From NCBI GenBank assembly GCA_046593925.1, contig JBKJQN010000017.1, positions 1 through 61,374 on the forward strand: a DNA stretch of 61,374 nucleotides, written 5' to 3'. The notes beneath the pieces are model-generated. The model ran no database searches. It saw nothing but the letters and a program-made list of their open reading frames with translations, and had not been told where the DNA came from. The stretch's first letter is position 1. Every line of letters starts with the position of its first letter. The stretch is from JAYVYM01 sp046593925. Its GTDB lineage: Bacteria > Actinomycetota > Actinomycetes > Mycobacteriales > SCTD01. Both the position numbers and the translations under genes were made by a program. This document shows, one piece after another, positions 43,926-52,593 of the stretch.

Positions 43926-45026
43926 GTGAGTCCCGTCCCCGCCCGCTCCGGCCAGCCGCCACCGGCCCGGCCCTTGGTGCTCACCGCCGATCCCGACCTG
44001 CTCGACGAACTGCTGCGCGTCGCATCGACCGCCGGGGCCGATGTCGACGTCGCGGCCGACGCCGGCGCCGCGCGCCGCTGGTGGAGCGGCGCCGCGTGCG
44101 TCGTCGTCGGCGCCGACGCCGTGCAGGACTGCCTGCGGATGCGGCTGCCCAGGCGCGGCGGCGTCGTCCTGCTCGGCACCGACCTCGACGACGCCACGGT
44201 TTGGCAGCAGGGCATGCAGCTCGGCGCCGAGAAGGTGCTGTTCCTGCCCGACGGCGAACAGTGGCTGGCCGGCCGGCTCGCCGACGCCGCGGACGGCGGC
44301 GGCCGGTCCGGCGCCGTCGTCGCCGTCGTCGGCGGCCGCGGCGGCGCGGGCGCGACCACGCTGGCGTGCGCCCTCGCGGTGACGGCGACGCGGGCCGGAC
44401 GCAGCACGCTGCTGGTCGACGGCGATCCGCTCGGTGGTGGTGTCGACCTGGTGTTCGGCGGAGAGGGCGACCAGGGCCTGCGCTGGCGGGACTTCGGTGG
44501 GACCCAGGGTCGCGTGCCCGCAGCCGCGCTGGCTGAGGCGCTGCCGCGGATGGAGGGGCTGTCGGTGCTGTCATGGGACCGCGGCTCGGCCTTCGCGGTG
44601 CCCGCCGAGGCCATGGCCGCGGTGCTTGGCGCCGCCCGCCGGGCCCACGACCTGGTCGTGGTGGACCTGCCGCGCACCTTTGACGACGCCTCCCGGGTCG
44701 CCCTCGACGTTGCCGGCCAGGTGCTGCTCGTAGTGCCTGCCGAGTTGCGCGCGGCCGCGGCGGCCGGCCGGGTGGCGGCCTGCGCGGGGACCCTGTGCCG
44801 GGATCTGCGGCTGGTCGTCCGCGGTCCGGCGCCCAGCGGGCTGGAGGCCTCCGCGATGGCCACCCTGCTCGGCCTCCCGCTGGCTGGTCAGCTGCGCCCC
44901 GAACCCGGCCTGGACCTGGCGCTGGAGCGCGGGGAGGCACCGGCCCGCCGCGGCCGGGGACCGCTCGCGGACCTGTGTGCCCGGCTCATCGAGGAGATCG
45001 CACCCGCCCTCGGGCGGGCGGCATGA
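43926..45026 (+). CDS. ssd: Septum site-determining protein (MinD/Ssd-like ATPase of Tad locus)
   Basis: The 366-residue product has an N-terminal receiver-like part and a MinD-type domain with a deviant Walker A, VVGGRGGAGATTLACAL (about 135-149), in which both Lys residues of the MinD-family KGGxGKT motif are absent. The switch regions LLVDGDPLGGGVD and LVVVDLPRTFDD are conserved. It is homologous to mycobacterial Ssd (Rv3660c), a septation regulator, and to TadZ/CpaE, which localises pilus assembly. GTG 43926 follows GGAGG by about 6 nt. It overlaps the tadA ATG. Confidence 0.9.
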   Translation: MSPVPARSGQPPPARPLVLTADPDLLDELLRVASTAGADVDVAADAGAARRWWSGAACVVVGADAVQDCLRMRLPRRGGVVLLGTDLDDATVWQQGMQLGAEKVLFLPDGEQWLAGRLADAADGGGRSGAVVAVVGGRGGAGATTLACALAVTATRAGRSTLLVDGDPLGGGVDLVFGGEGDQGLRWRDFGGTQGRVPAAALAEALPRMEGLSVLSWDRGSAFAVPAEAMAAVLGAARRAHDLVVVDLPRTFDDASRVALDVAGQVLLVVPAELRAAAAAGRVAACAGTLCRDLRLVVRGPAPSGLEASAMATLLGLPLAGQLRPEPGLDLALERGEAPARRGRGPLADLCARLIEEIAPALGRAA

Positions 45027-46192
45027 GCGACATCGACGCCGCGCTGCTCGAACGGGTGCGCCGGCGGGTCGCCGACAGTGGCGACCGGCCGTCCGCGGCG
45101 GCGGTCGCGACTGCCCTGCGTCTGGAGGGCGGGGCGCTGCGTGGCGACGCGCAGTTGCGAGCGGTGTTGCAGGCCTTGCAGAACGAGATCGTGGGGGCCG
45201 GGCCGCTGGAGGTGCTGCTGCGCGACCCCCGCGTCACCGACGTGCTGGTCAACGGGCCGGGCGAGGTCTGGATCGACCGTGGCGACGGTCTGGAGCGGAC
45301 CGCGGTCCGCTTCGCCGACGATGCCGCCGTACGACGGCTGGCGGCCCGGCTGGCCGCCCCCAGCGGGCGCCGGCTCGACGACGCGCAACCCTGGGTCGAC
45401 GCCCGGCTGCCCGGTGGCGTCCGCCTGCACGCCGTCCTCCCGCCGGTGGCGCCGGGTGGCACCTGCCTGTCGCTGCGGGTGCCGCGGCGGCGGGCCTTCG
45501 AGCTGGAGGAGCTCGTCGAGGCCGGCGCCCTGCCGGTCGAGGGCGCCACCGTGCTCGGCCGGCTCGTCACCTCGCGGGCCGCCTTCCTGGTCACCGGCGG
45601 CACCGGTACGGGCAAGACGACGCTGCTGTCCGCACTGCTCGGGCTGGTCGACGTACGCGACCGCGTGCTGCTCGTGGAAGACGCCGGCGAGCTGCAGCCC
45701 GTGCACCCCCACGTGGTGCGTTTGGAGGCCCGGCCACCCAACCTCGAGGGCGCCGGCGCTGTCACGATGCGTGACCTGCTGCGCCAGGCCCTGCGCATGC
45801 GGCCCGACCGGGTCGTGGTCGGGGAGGTCCGCGGCGCCGAGGTCGTCGACCTGCTGGCGGCCCTCAACACCGGCCACGAAGGCGGCTGCGGGACACTGCA
45901 CGCCAACTCCTCGCTTGACGTCCCCGCGCGCCTGGAGGCCCTGGCAGCCGTTGCCGGGATGGGGCGTGAAGCCCTGCACAGCCAGCTGGCGTCCGGGCTG
46001 CGGGTGATCGTCCACCTGCAGCGGGCCGCTGGGGGAGGTCGTCGGCGGGTCGCCGAGCTGGCCGTGCTGGTCCGCGGCGACGCCGGGCTCGTCGTCGCGG
46101 TGCCGGCATGGACCTGGGACGGGGCGGCGGCAGGCGGACTGCCGGGCCCCGGCGGGGGTGTCCTCGAGGAGCTGCTGGCGGCGCCCCGGTGA
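45023..46192 (+). CDS. tadA: TadA/CpaF-family type II/IV secretion ATPase
   Basis: The 389-residue hexameric ATPase drives pilus assembly. It has the N-terminal CpaF domain (VTDVLVNGPGEVWIDRGDG), Walker A GGTGTGKTTLL (about 191-201), the Asp box VLLVEDAGELQP, and the His box-type TGHEGGCGTLHANS. ATG 45023 overlaps the ssd stop (ATGA). Confidence 0.93.
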   Translation: MSDIDAALLERVRRRVADSGDRPSAAAVATALRLEGGALRGDAQLRAVLQALQNEIVGAGPLEVLLRDPRVTDVLVNGPGEVWIDRGDGLERTAVRFADDAAVRRLAARLAAPSGRRLDDAQPWVDARLPGGVRLHAVLPPVAPGGTCLSLRVPRRRAFELEELVEAGALPVEGATVLGRLVTSRAAFLVTGGTGTGKTTLLSALLGLVDVRDRVLLVEDAGELQPVHPHVVRLEARPPNLEGAGAVTMRDLLRQALRMRPDRVVVGEVRGAEVVDLLAALNTGHEGGCGTLHANSSLDVPARLEALAAVAGMGREALHSQLASGLRVIVHLQRAAGGGRRRVAELAVLVRGDAGLVVAVPAWTWDGAAAGGLPGPGGGVLEELLAAPR

Positions 46193-47013
46193 GCACGCTG
46201 CTGCCGGCGGTCCTGGCTGGCATGGCTGTCGTGATGGCCGGTGCGTTGCCCACCGGCGCGGCGCTGCGGCTACGGGCGCTGCCCGCCGTGGGCCGGCCCG
46301 TCGTCGCGCGGCAGGCAGTCCCGTGGCGGCACGGCCCGCCGGTGGCGGCCGGTGTGGGTGGACTGCTCGTTCTGGGACCGGCAGGGGCTGGCCTCGCCGT
46401 GTTGGCGGCCCTCGCCGCCGGCCGGCTGTTCGCCGCCCGTTCCGCGGCTGCCGACCGGGCGCAGGAGCGCAGGAGGGCGGTCGAGGCCTGCGCCGTGCTG
46501 GCGGCAGAGCTGCGGGCCGGGCGTACGCCGGTCGAAGCCCTGAACGCGTCGGCGGAGCTCGCCGTGGGGGCCTGCGCGCGGGCCCTGCTGTCCGCGGCAC
46601 ACACCGCGTCCTGGGGCGGCGACGTCGGCGCGGCGCTGCTCGCTGGCGCGACGGCGGGCAGCGCCGTGCCGGAGATGCTGCGCGCCCTCGCCGCGTGCTG
46701 GCAGGTGTGTGACCGTGCTGGCAGCGGGCTCGCGGCAGCGGTCGACCGGCTCGCCGACGGGCTCCGCTCCCGACAGGCGCAGGAGCGGGCGGTCAGCGCA
46801 GCGCTGGCAGGCCCCCGCGCATCAGCGGGCCTGCTCGCCCTGTTGCCGCTCGCCGGTACGGCGCTCGCGGCAGGTCTGGGGGCGCACCCGGTGCACGTCC
46901 TGCTGCACACCCCGCTCGGCGTCGCCTGCCTGCTCGCGGGGGCTGCACTCGATGCACTCGGGCTGTGGTGGACCGCGCGGCTGGTGTCCACGGCGTCCAG
47001 GGCGGCCGGATGA
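46189..47013 (+). CDS. tadB: TadB-like inner-membrane protein (type II secretion F domain)
   Basis: The 274-residue protein has N-terminal membrane helices, a cytoplasmic helical domain (ACAVLAAELRAGRTPVEALN and LRALAACWQVCDRAGSGLAAAVD are the T2SF hallmarks) and two C-terminal membrane helices. GTG 46189 overlaps the tadA stop. Together with TadC it forms the assembly platform. Confidence 0.88.
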   Translation: MSTLLPAVLAGMAVVMAGALPTGAALRLRALPAVGRPVVARQAVPWRHGPPVAAGVGGLLVLGPAGAGLAVLAALAAGRLFAARSAAADRAQERRRAVEACAVLAAELRAGRTPVEALNASAELAVGACARALLSAAHTASWGGDVGAALLAGATAGSAVPEMLRALAACWQVCDRAGSGLAAAVDRLADGLRSRQAQERAVSAALAGPRASAGLLALLPLAGTALAAGLGAHPVHVLLHTPLGVACLLAGAALDALGLWWTARLVSTASRAAG

Positions 47014-47828
47014 GCGTCGCTCTCCCGGCCTGGCTGCTGGCGGCGGCGGTGGCGGTCGCCATGGCCCGGTCCGCTACTCCCCGCCGGCTGCAGGCCGTAC
47101 TGCCGCCGGCTCCGGACCGCCCGTCGCCGGACCGCCGGTCGCCGGACCGCCCGCTGGCCCGGGTGTCGGCTGCCACAGCGGCCTGCGCGCTCGGGGCCGT
47201 CGCACTCGCTCTGCTGGTCGGCGGTCCCGCCGGCCTCGTCGTCGGGATGGCCGCCGGCCTGGTGGGCCCGCGGGCGCTGCGGCGGCTCGAACCCCGATCT
47301 GTCCGCGAAGAGCGCGAGGGGTTCGCCGCAGACCTCCCGATAGCCCTCGACCTGCTGGCCGCCTGCCTCGCCGGCGGGGCTCCGTTGCCGGCCGCCGTCG
47401 GAGCCGTCGCCGCGGCTATGCCGGGACCGTGCGGTCGGCGGCTCGCGCGGGTCGCCGCCGCGCTCGACGTGGGCAGCCGACCCGACGAGGCCTGGTCAGC
47501 CCTGCTCGGCCCGGGTCCGGCCGGCCCGACGGCAGCCTCGCCACCCAGATCGGCGTCGCGCTCCCCAGCCGCCGGTGAGGAGCTGGCTGCGTCCGTCGTA
47601 CGGGCCCTGGTGCGGGCAGCCGAGGGAGGCGCCCCCGTCGCCACCGCGATGACCCGATTGGCCGAGCAGAGCCGCGACACCGCCCGGGCGTCGGGGCAGG
47701 CAGCGGCCGAACGTGCGGGGGTCCTTGCGGTGGCGCCGCTGGGCCTGTGCTTCCTGCCCGCCTTCGTCCTGCTGGGCGTTGTCCCGGTGGTCGCCGGGCT
47801 CGTCGGCCCCCTGCTGTCCGGGCTCTGA
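47010..47828 (+). CDS. tadC: TadC-like inner-membrane protein
   Basis: The 272-residue product has the second T2SF domain (ADLPIALDLLAACLAGGAPL and ALVRAAEGGAPVATAMTRLA), plus membrane helices at both ends. ATG 47010 overlaps the tadB stop. A short duplication of CCGTCGCCGGACCGC-like sequence lies at about 47120-47155. Confidence 0.88.
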   Translation: MSVALPAWLLAAAVAVAMARSATPRRLQAVLPPAPDRPSPDRRSPDRPLARVSAATAACALGAVALALLVGGPAGLVVGMAAGLVGPRALRRLEPRSVREEREGFAADLPIALDLLAACLAGGAPLPAAVGAVAAAMPGPCGRRLARVAAALDVGSRPDEAWSALLGPGPAGPTAASPPRSASRSPAAGEELAASVVRALVRAAEGGAPVATAMTRLAEQSRDTARASGQAAAERAGVLAVAPLGLCFLPAFVLLGVVPVVAGLVGPLLSGL

Positions 47829-47988
47829 GTTGCCGTCCCGCGTCCCGCTCTCCACAGCCCGCGGCTCCGTCCACAGTCCGGCCCTCGGGGCTGTTGCCGG
47901 GCGCCGCCCTGCGACAGCGTCTCGGGAGCCGGACGACCGTCCGGCAACCCGCGCCGGCCGCCTGGCCGATGCTCATCCGGAGGTCCCC

Positions 47989-48204
47989 ATGCGCGCTCTC
48001 GCGTCCGTCCGCACCGCCCCCTACCGCCTCGCGGCCCGCATGCACGCCGATGACGCGGAGGCGGGGATGACCACTGCCGAGTACGCCGTCGGGACCGTCG
48101 CGGCCTGTGGATTCGGGGGTGTGCTTTACAAGGTGATCACGAGTCCGGCCGTGCTGGACCTGCTGAAGCAGGTGATCTCCAGGGCGTTCAAGCTGTCGTT
48201 CTGA
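47989..48204 (+). CDS. DUF4244 pilin-like protein
   Basis: The 71-residue protein has a class III (Flp-like) pilin start: DDAEAGMTTAEYAVGTVAACGFGGVLYKV, with the processing site expected at G/M and the E at +5, followed by a hydrophobic helix and a short tail. This is the probable major pilin of the locus, equivalent to Rv3656c. ATG 47989 has GGAGG 6-9 nt upstream, separate from the tadABC overlaps, so it can be translated at a higher rate. Confidence 0.85.
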   Translation: MRALASVRTAPYRLAARMHADDAEAGMTTAEYAVGTVAACGFGGVLYKVITSPAVLDLLKQVISRAFKLSF

Positions 48205-48266
48205 GTCAGGTCCGTCCGCCCCGGGCCGGTCCGCCGGCCCGGGGCCGTGCCCGTGGAGGAGGTGCG

Positions 48267-48638
48267 GTGGAGCAGGTCGAGCCTGATCGCGGGTCGGTCA
48301 CCGCGGAGGCGGCGATGGTGCTGCCGGTGCTGCTGATCGTGCTGGCCATGGCCCTGTGGGTGCTGGCGGCGGTCAGCGCTCAGCTCCGGTGCACCGACGC
48401 CGCCGGCGTCGGGGCCAGGGCGGCTGCTCGAGGCGATGCGCCCGCTGCCGTGGTGGCCGCGGCCCGCACGGTCGCCCCAGCAGGGGCGAGCGTGCAGGTG
48501 CAGCCGGAACAGCGGGTGGTGCAGGTGGTCGTCCGCGTCGAGGTCCGGCCGCTGGGCGGGGCGCTGCGGGCATTGCCGGGGTTCCAGGTGTCCGGCCGCG
48601 CCGTCGCTGCCCGGGAGGACCGGGTGGGTGCCCGGTGA
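48267..48638 (+). CDS. TadE-like minor pilin
   Basis: The 123-residue protein begins with GSVTAEAAMVLPVLLIVLAM, the TadE processing site and hydrophobic helix with conserved Glu, and is otherwise beta-strand-rich. GTG 48267 is 62 nt after the DUF4244 stop and has GGAGG 6-8 nt upstream. Equivalent to Rv3655c. Confidence 0.85.
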   Translation: MEQVEPDRGSVTAEAAMVLPVLLIVLAMALWVLAAVSAQLRCTDAAGVGARAAARGDAPAAVVAAARTVAPAGASVQVQPEQRVVQVVVRVEVRPLGGALRALPGFQVSGRAVAAREDRVGAR

Positions 48639-49021
48639 GCAGCCCTGCCCGGTGTTGCGCCGGCGAGCCGGCCCGCAGGTCCGACGACGGCTTCGCGACT
48701 CTGGTCGTGCTGGCGCTCGCGGGCCTGGTGGTGCTGGTGGCCGGGGTGCTGATCGCTGTCGGCAGCGTCGCGGTGACCCGGGCCAGGGCGGCTTCCGCGG
48801 CCGACCAGGGGGCCCTGGCCGCTGCCGCGTTGGCACTGGACGGCCCGGTGGCTGCCTGTCTGTCGGCGGGTCGGGTGGTGACGGCGGCCGGGGCAGTGCT
48901 CGTCCGGTGTCATGTCCAGGGTGCCGTCGCCGAGGTCGAGGTGTCCCTTTGGCCGGCCGGGGCGCTCGGTGGGCTGGGGCAGGCGCGGGGCGTGGCTCGG
49001 GCCGGACCCGCACCGGGCTGA
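48635..49021 (+). CDS. TadG-like helicase/secretion-neighborhood membrane protein
   Basis: The 128-residue product has an N-terminal DDGFATLVVLALAGLVVLVAGVLIAVG segment like the Rv3654c family. It has the typical helix followed by RARAASAADQGALAAAAL. GTG 48635 overlaps the tadE stop. It ends the Tad operon; no prepilin peptidase gene is visible in the window. Confidence 0.8.
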   Translation: MSSPARCCAGEPARRSDDGFATLVVLALAGLVVLVAGVLIAVGSVAVTRARAASAADQGALAAAALALDGPVAACLSAGRVVTAAGAVLVRCHVQGAVAEVEVSLWPAGALGGLGQARGVARAGPAPG

Positions 49022-49643
49022 CCGCCTTCGACTACCCGGGCTATGGGTCGTCGTTGGCGGTGCTGCGGACGCTCGGCAGGGGGCGGCCGGTGCCGTGTCG
49101 CAGCCGCGCGGGGCCCTGGCGCGCGCGAAGGCGGTGCCGGGGGAGTCGCAGCGGCCAGCGCGAACTGTTCCGTTCGCGCGGGCCGGGCCGGGCCGTCCGT
49201 GCGGGCCGGGCCGGATCTTGGGGCAGTCCGTTGCGGAGCTGCCCGAGCGCGTAGCTGGTCCCGGCCGGAGCGGCACCCGCGCTGTTTCCGTCCGCGGCCA
49301 CCGGCTGCGGCGGGAGGGGCTGGCGTGCCAGAGGCTGTGGCGTGCCAGAGACTGTGGCGCCAGATTATGGGGCGCCGGGGATCCCGGCCCAGTCGACCTG
49401 TCTTGATGTGACGCTCGACAGCTGGGCGAGCTCGCCGAGCAGGCCGGCTGGCGTGGCCGTTGCCTCTGACGCCAGAGCGCTCATGTCGGCCATGGCCGAG
49501 GTCCAGGCCAATATCGACAGGGGCAGCTTCTTGGGCTCGGTGAGTGCAAGACCGCTGGCTCCGGCGGTCCGTTGGCTCCTGGCGGTCCGTTGCCCGTCTC
49601 GGCCGTCATGAACGTCAGCCTGTCGTCCTGAGTCTGTCGAGCG
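49022..49643. other. Gap without a supported gene
   Basis: About 620 bases. Small frames here (for example 49342-49611) lack resemblance to any family. A short repeat GTGCCAGAG(A/G)CTGTGGC occurs twice at about 49327-49360. It may hold remains of inserted DNA. Confidence 0.35.
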
Positions 49644-49870
49644 TTACGCGGCCTCGGGCAGCAGCGTGAGGAGCTGGACGTGGCGGGGGCGTACGACGGT
49701 GAAGTGCCGGCGGTCCAGGGTCACGACGTCGACGACGCCATGGCGCTCGGCCAGCGCACCCACCCAGGTGCCCCGCGCCGCCGAGCGGGAGGTCGCCGTA
49801 CTGCCCGACCAGCGGTGCGGCCCGGGCGCGATCGTTGGCGTTGAGGTCGGCCACGGTGCCGTAGGCGCGT
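49644..49870 (-). pseudogene. PIN-domain (VapC-like) toxin remnant
   Basis: On the minus strand the C-terminal end of a PIN-domain protein is seen: GTVADLNANDRARAAPLVGQ, YGDLPLGG, then after a frameshift near 49755 GALAERHGVVDVVTLDRRHF, then RPRHVQLLTLLPEAA. The conserved DLPLGGTDA block is broken at its Asp. The N-terminal half with the first metal-binding Asp is not found. It cannot be an active nuclease. Confidence 0.55.
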
Positions 49871-50534
49871 CCGGCCGGACGGCACACCCCGGTGTTCGAG
49901 GAGACCTGCGCGTAGCTCGCGGCGCACCCCGCCGGGTCGTCCGTGGCGCAGCTGTGGCGGGTGAGCTTGCCCACGATGACAGCGATCGTGACCCGGGGCG
50001 TCTGGCGTGTGGCCCGTCCCCGTCACGTAGAGCGCGGCGAGGTCCTGCGGCCGGGCGCTGCTGCCCGGCCCGTGTCGGGACGTGGTGGCGTGCGACGCTG
50101 AAGGCTGGGACCTCGGTGACGTTCTTGCGGTGGACGGCTCGCACTCACCCGCGTCAGAGGCCAGCACGTTGGGGGCAACACACCACCGCTTCCGAGACCA
50201 AGCGCAACAGACGCGCTCGACGCGACACCCCCTCCTCGTTGTCGCGGGGAGCACCGAGGGTGATGCGGCAACCATGGCGTCGATGGACCACCGTGGGTAC
50301 CGCGCCACCCTCCGGGTAACGGCGCTTCCTGTCGGTTCGACTCCGACGCATCCAATCAGGATCGAAAGCGGTCCGGACGTTGCCGTGCGGGTCAGCACTT
50401 CATCTTGCTGCCGCTGTGGATCAGGAACCTCGCGCCTACTACGCCGGGAAAGCACCCGGCGATCCATCCCGATGGAGAGAGCACGGCGTCGGCCAGGCAT
50501 ACCCGCAGGGATCGACGTGCGGCCAAGTCCTCTC
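49871..50534. other. Accessory gap without a supported gene
   Basis: Contains the T-arm fragment at 50331; otherwise I see only frames without resemblance to known families. Confidence 0.35.
50331..50355 (+). repeat. Isolated tRNA T-arm and acceptor-like sequence, possible attachment-site scar
   Basis: GTCGG-TTCGACT-CCGAC at 50331-50347 forms a perfect 5-bp stem with 7-base T loop, followed by GCATCCA, a plausible 3' acceptor strand. The rest of a tRNA cannot be found upstream. It shares TTCGA and GCATCC with the 3' end of the tRNA-Ser at 5838, but is not a copy. Confidence 0.3.
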
Positions 50535-50563
50535 TTGACCCGTGAATTCAACAGGCGTAGAAC
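50535..50563 (+). promoter_or_regulatory. Promoter of ABC exporter operon
   Basis: TTGACC (-35, 50535-50540) and TAGAAC (-10, 50558-50563) are 17 bases apart. The ATG at 50571 lies 7 nt after the -10, so a leaderless mRNA is expected. Best promoter in the window. The TetR-family gene at the operon end may act here. Confidence 0.65.
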
Positions 50564-50570
50564 TCATCAC

Positions 50571-51281
50571 ATGAAGAGATCTGTGGAAGTTCATGACCTG
50601 GCCGTCAGCCGGGGAGGCCGCGAGGTGCTGCACGGGCTCGCGTTCGCCCTCGTCGCCGGCCAGATCACCGGTTTGCTCGGACCGAGCGGCTCCGGCAAGA
50701 CCACCCTGCTGCGCGCACTCGTCGGCGTGCAGGGCGGCGTGTCTGGGACCGTGCGGGTGCTCGGCAGGCCGGCTGGCAGCGCTGAATTGCGGCGCCGGAT
50801 CGGCTACGTGACGCAGGCACCTGCTGTTTACACCGACCTGTCGGTGCAGGAGAACCTCGCCTACTTCGCCGCCGTCCTGGGCGTCGGCGCGGCGCGGGTT
50901 GACACCGTCCTCGGCCAGGTCGGGCTCATTGGCCACCGCACCCAGCTGGTGCAGACCTTGTCCGGGGGGGAGCGGGCCCGGGTCTCGCTGGCCAGTGCGT
51001 TGCTGTCGAGCCCCGAACTGCTTGTGCTCGACGAGCCGACGGTCGGCCTCGACCCCGTCCTGCGCCGGGACCTGTGGGCCCTGTTCGGAGAGCTCGCTGC
51101 GGACGGCGCGACCCTGCTCGTCAGCAGCCACGTCATGGACGAGGCGGCCCGCTGCGACCGGCTGCTGTTGCTCCGCGACGGCCGGCTCGTCGCCGACGAC
51201 TCCCCGGCCGACCTGCTCACCCGGACCGGCGCCCCCGATGTCGAGGGCGCGTTCCTCACGATTGCGGAGGCCGCGGCATGA
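50571..51281 (+). CDS. ABC transporter ATP-binding protein
   Basis: The 236-residue ATPase has Walker A GPSGSGKTT (37-45), Q-loop YVTQAPAVYTDL, signature LSGGERARVSLASAL, Walker B LLVLDEPTVGLDP, and H-loop VSSHVMDEA. It is the partner of the following permease and belongs to the ABC-2/DrrA-type exporters. The permease ATG overlaps its stop. Confidence 0.92.
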   Translation: MKRSVEVHDLAVSRGGREVLHGLAFALVAGQITGLLGPSGSGKTTLLRALVGVQGGVSGTVRVLGRPAGSAELRRRIGYVTQAPAVYTDLSVQENLAYFAAVLGVGAARVDTVLGQVGLIGHRTQLVQTLSGGERARVSLASALLSSPELLVLDEPTVGLDPVLRRDLWALFGELAADGATLLVSSHVMDEAARCDRLLLLRDGRLVADDSPADLLTRTGAPDVEGAFLTIAEAAA

Positions 51282-52015
51282 GCGCCCGGATCACCGTGGC
51301 CACCGCCCGCCGGGTGCTGACCCAGCTGCGCCGCGACCACCGCACGATGGCCCTGCTGCTGGCGGTCCCGCTACTCCTGCTGACCCTGGTGCGCTTCATG
51401 TACGACGGCCAGCCCCAGGCGTTCGACGCCGTCGGAGGCCCGCTGCTCGCGCTGTTCCCGTTCACCACGATGTTCCTGGTCACCTCCGTCGCGATGCTGC
51501 GCGAACGCACCTCTGGGACCCTCGAGCGACTGCTCACCACCCCACTGGGCCGGGCCGACCTGCTGTTCGGCTACGCCCTGGCGTTCGGCGCCGTCGGGAT
51601 GGTGCAGACCGTGATCGCCTCGACCGTGGCGCTCGGGTTGCTGGGCCTCACCCTCGCGGCCGCCCCGGCGCTCGTGGTGATGCTCGCGGTGCTCGATGCC
51701 CTGTTGGGCATGGCCCTGGGCTTGTTCCTGTCAGCCTTCGCGCGTAGCGAGTTTCAGGCCGTGCAGTTCCTCCCGGCCTTCGTTCTCCCCCAGCTGCTGC
51801 TCTGCGGGTTGTTCGTCGAGCGGTCGGCGATGGCGGCGCCACTTGGCTGGCTGTCCGACGTCTTCCCGCTCACGTACGCCGTCGACGGCATGCAGCGGCT
51901 CGCCACCTCACCGGCCGTGTCGGGCACCCTCACCTGGGACCTGCTGGTCATCGCCGGCGCCTCGCTCCTGGCTCTGGGCCTGGGGGCCGCGACGCTACGA
52001 CGCAAGAGCGCATGA
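51278..52015 (+). CDS. ABC-2 type transporter permease
   Basis: The 245-residue protein has six hydrophobic segments and the ABC-2 motif ERTSGTLERLLTTPLGRADLLFGY. With the upstream ATPase it forms an exporter, probably for a drug or lipid. ATG overlaps the ATPase stop, and its stop overlaps the tetR ATG. Confidence 0.9.
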   Translation: MSARITVATARRVLTQLRRDHRTMALLLAVPLLLLTLVRFMYDGQPQAFDAVGGPLLALFPFTTMFLVTSVAMLRERTSGTLERLLTTPLGRADLLFGYALAFGAVGMVQTVIASTVALGLLGLTLAAAPALVVMLAVLDALLGMALGLFLSAFARSEFQAVQFLPAFVLPQLLLCGLFVERSAMAAPLGWLSDVFPLTYAVDGMQRLATSPAVSGTLTWDLLVIAGASLLALGLGAATLRRKSA

Positions 52016-52593
52016 GCGGAGGCCGGCGCCCCGGGGAGAGCGGCACCCGCGACGCGATCCTCGCGGCCGCCCGGCTGGCCTTCGGGACGCAGGGCTACGG
52101 CGCCACGTCGGTCCGGGCCGTCGCCCGGGCTGCCAGGGTCGACCCCTCGTTGGTGTTGCACTTCTTCGGCTCGAAGGACGGGTTGTTCGAGGCCGCCCTC
52201 CAGCTGCCCCTCGACCCCGCCGCGATCGTGGCCGGTCTCCTGGCCGGCGACCTCGACACCCTCGGCGAGCGGGTGGTCCGCACCTTTCTCGGGGTCTGGG
52301 ACGGCACGCCCGGACAGGGACCGATGCTCGCGATGCTGCGGAGCGCCGTCTCCCACGAGGACTCGGCCGCGATGCTGCGCGAGCTGCTGCTCCGGGTGAT
52401 CCTGCGGCCGGTCGCCCACGGCGCAGGTTGCGACCGCCTCGACCTGCGCGCCTCGCTGCTCGCCTCGCAGGTCGTCGGGTTGGCCCTCACCCGCTACGTC
52501 CTCAAGCTCGAACCGGTCGCCTCGGCCTCCGCCGACGACCTCGCCCCGCTGTTCGGACCGACCTTGCAGCGCTACCTCACCGGCGCGCTGTAG
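52012..52593 (+). CDS. TetR family transcriptional regulator
   Basis: The 193-residue protein has an N-terminal TetR HTH (ILAAARLAFGTQGYGATSVR, then AVARAARVDPSLVLHFFGSK DG) and a helical ligand-binding domain. It is the last gene of the exporter operon (ATG overlap) and is likely to repress it in an autoregulated way. Confidence 0.9.
   Translation: MSGGRRPGESGTRDAILAAARLAFGTQGYGATSVRAVARAARVDPSLVLHFFGSKDGLFEAALQLPLDPAAIVAGLLAGDLDTLGERVVRTFLGVWDGTPGQGPMLAMLRSAVSHEDSAAMLRELLLRVILRPVAHGAGCDRLDLRASLLASQVVGLALTRYVLKLEPVASASADDLAPLFGPTLQRYLTGAL

Noticed and set aside
50241..50355. A full tRNA ending at the T-arm
   Set aside because: GATGCG could pair with CGCATC, but no D-arm and no 7-base anticodon loop could be formed between them; only the 3' part is tRNA-like.
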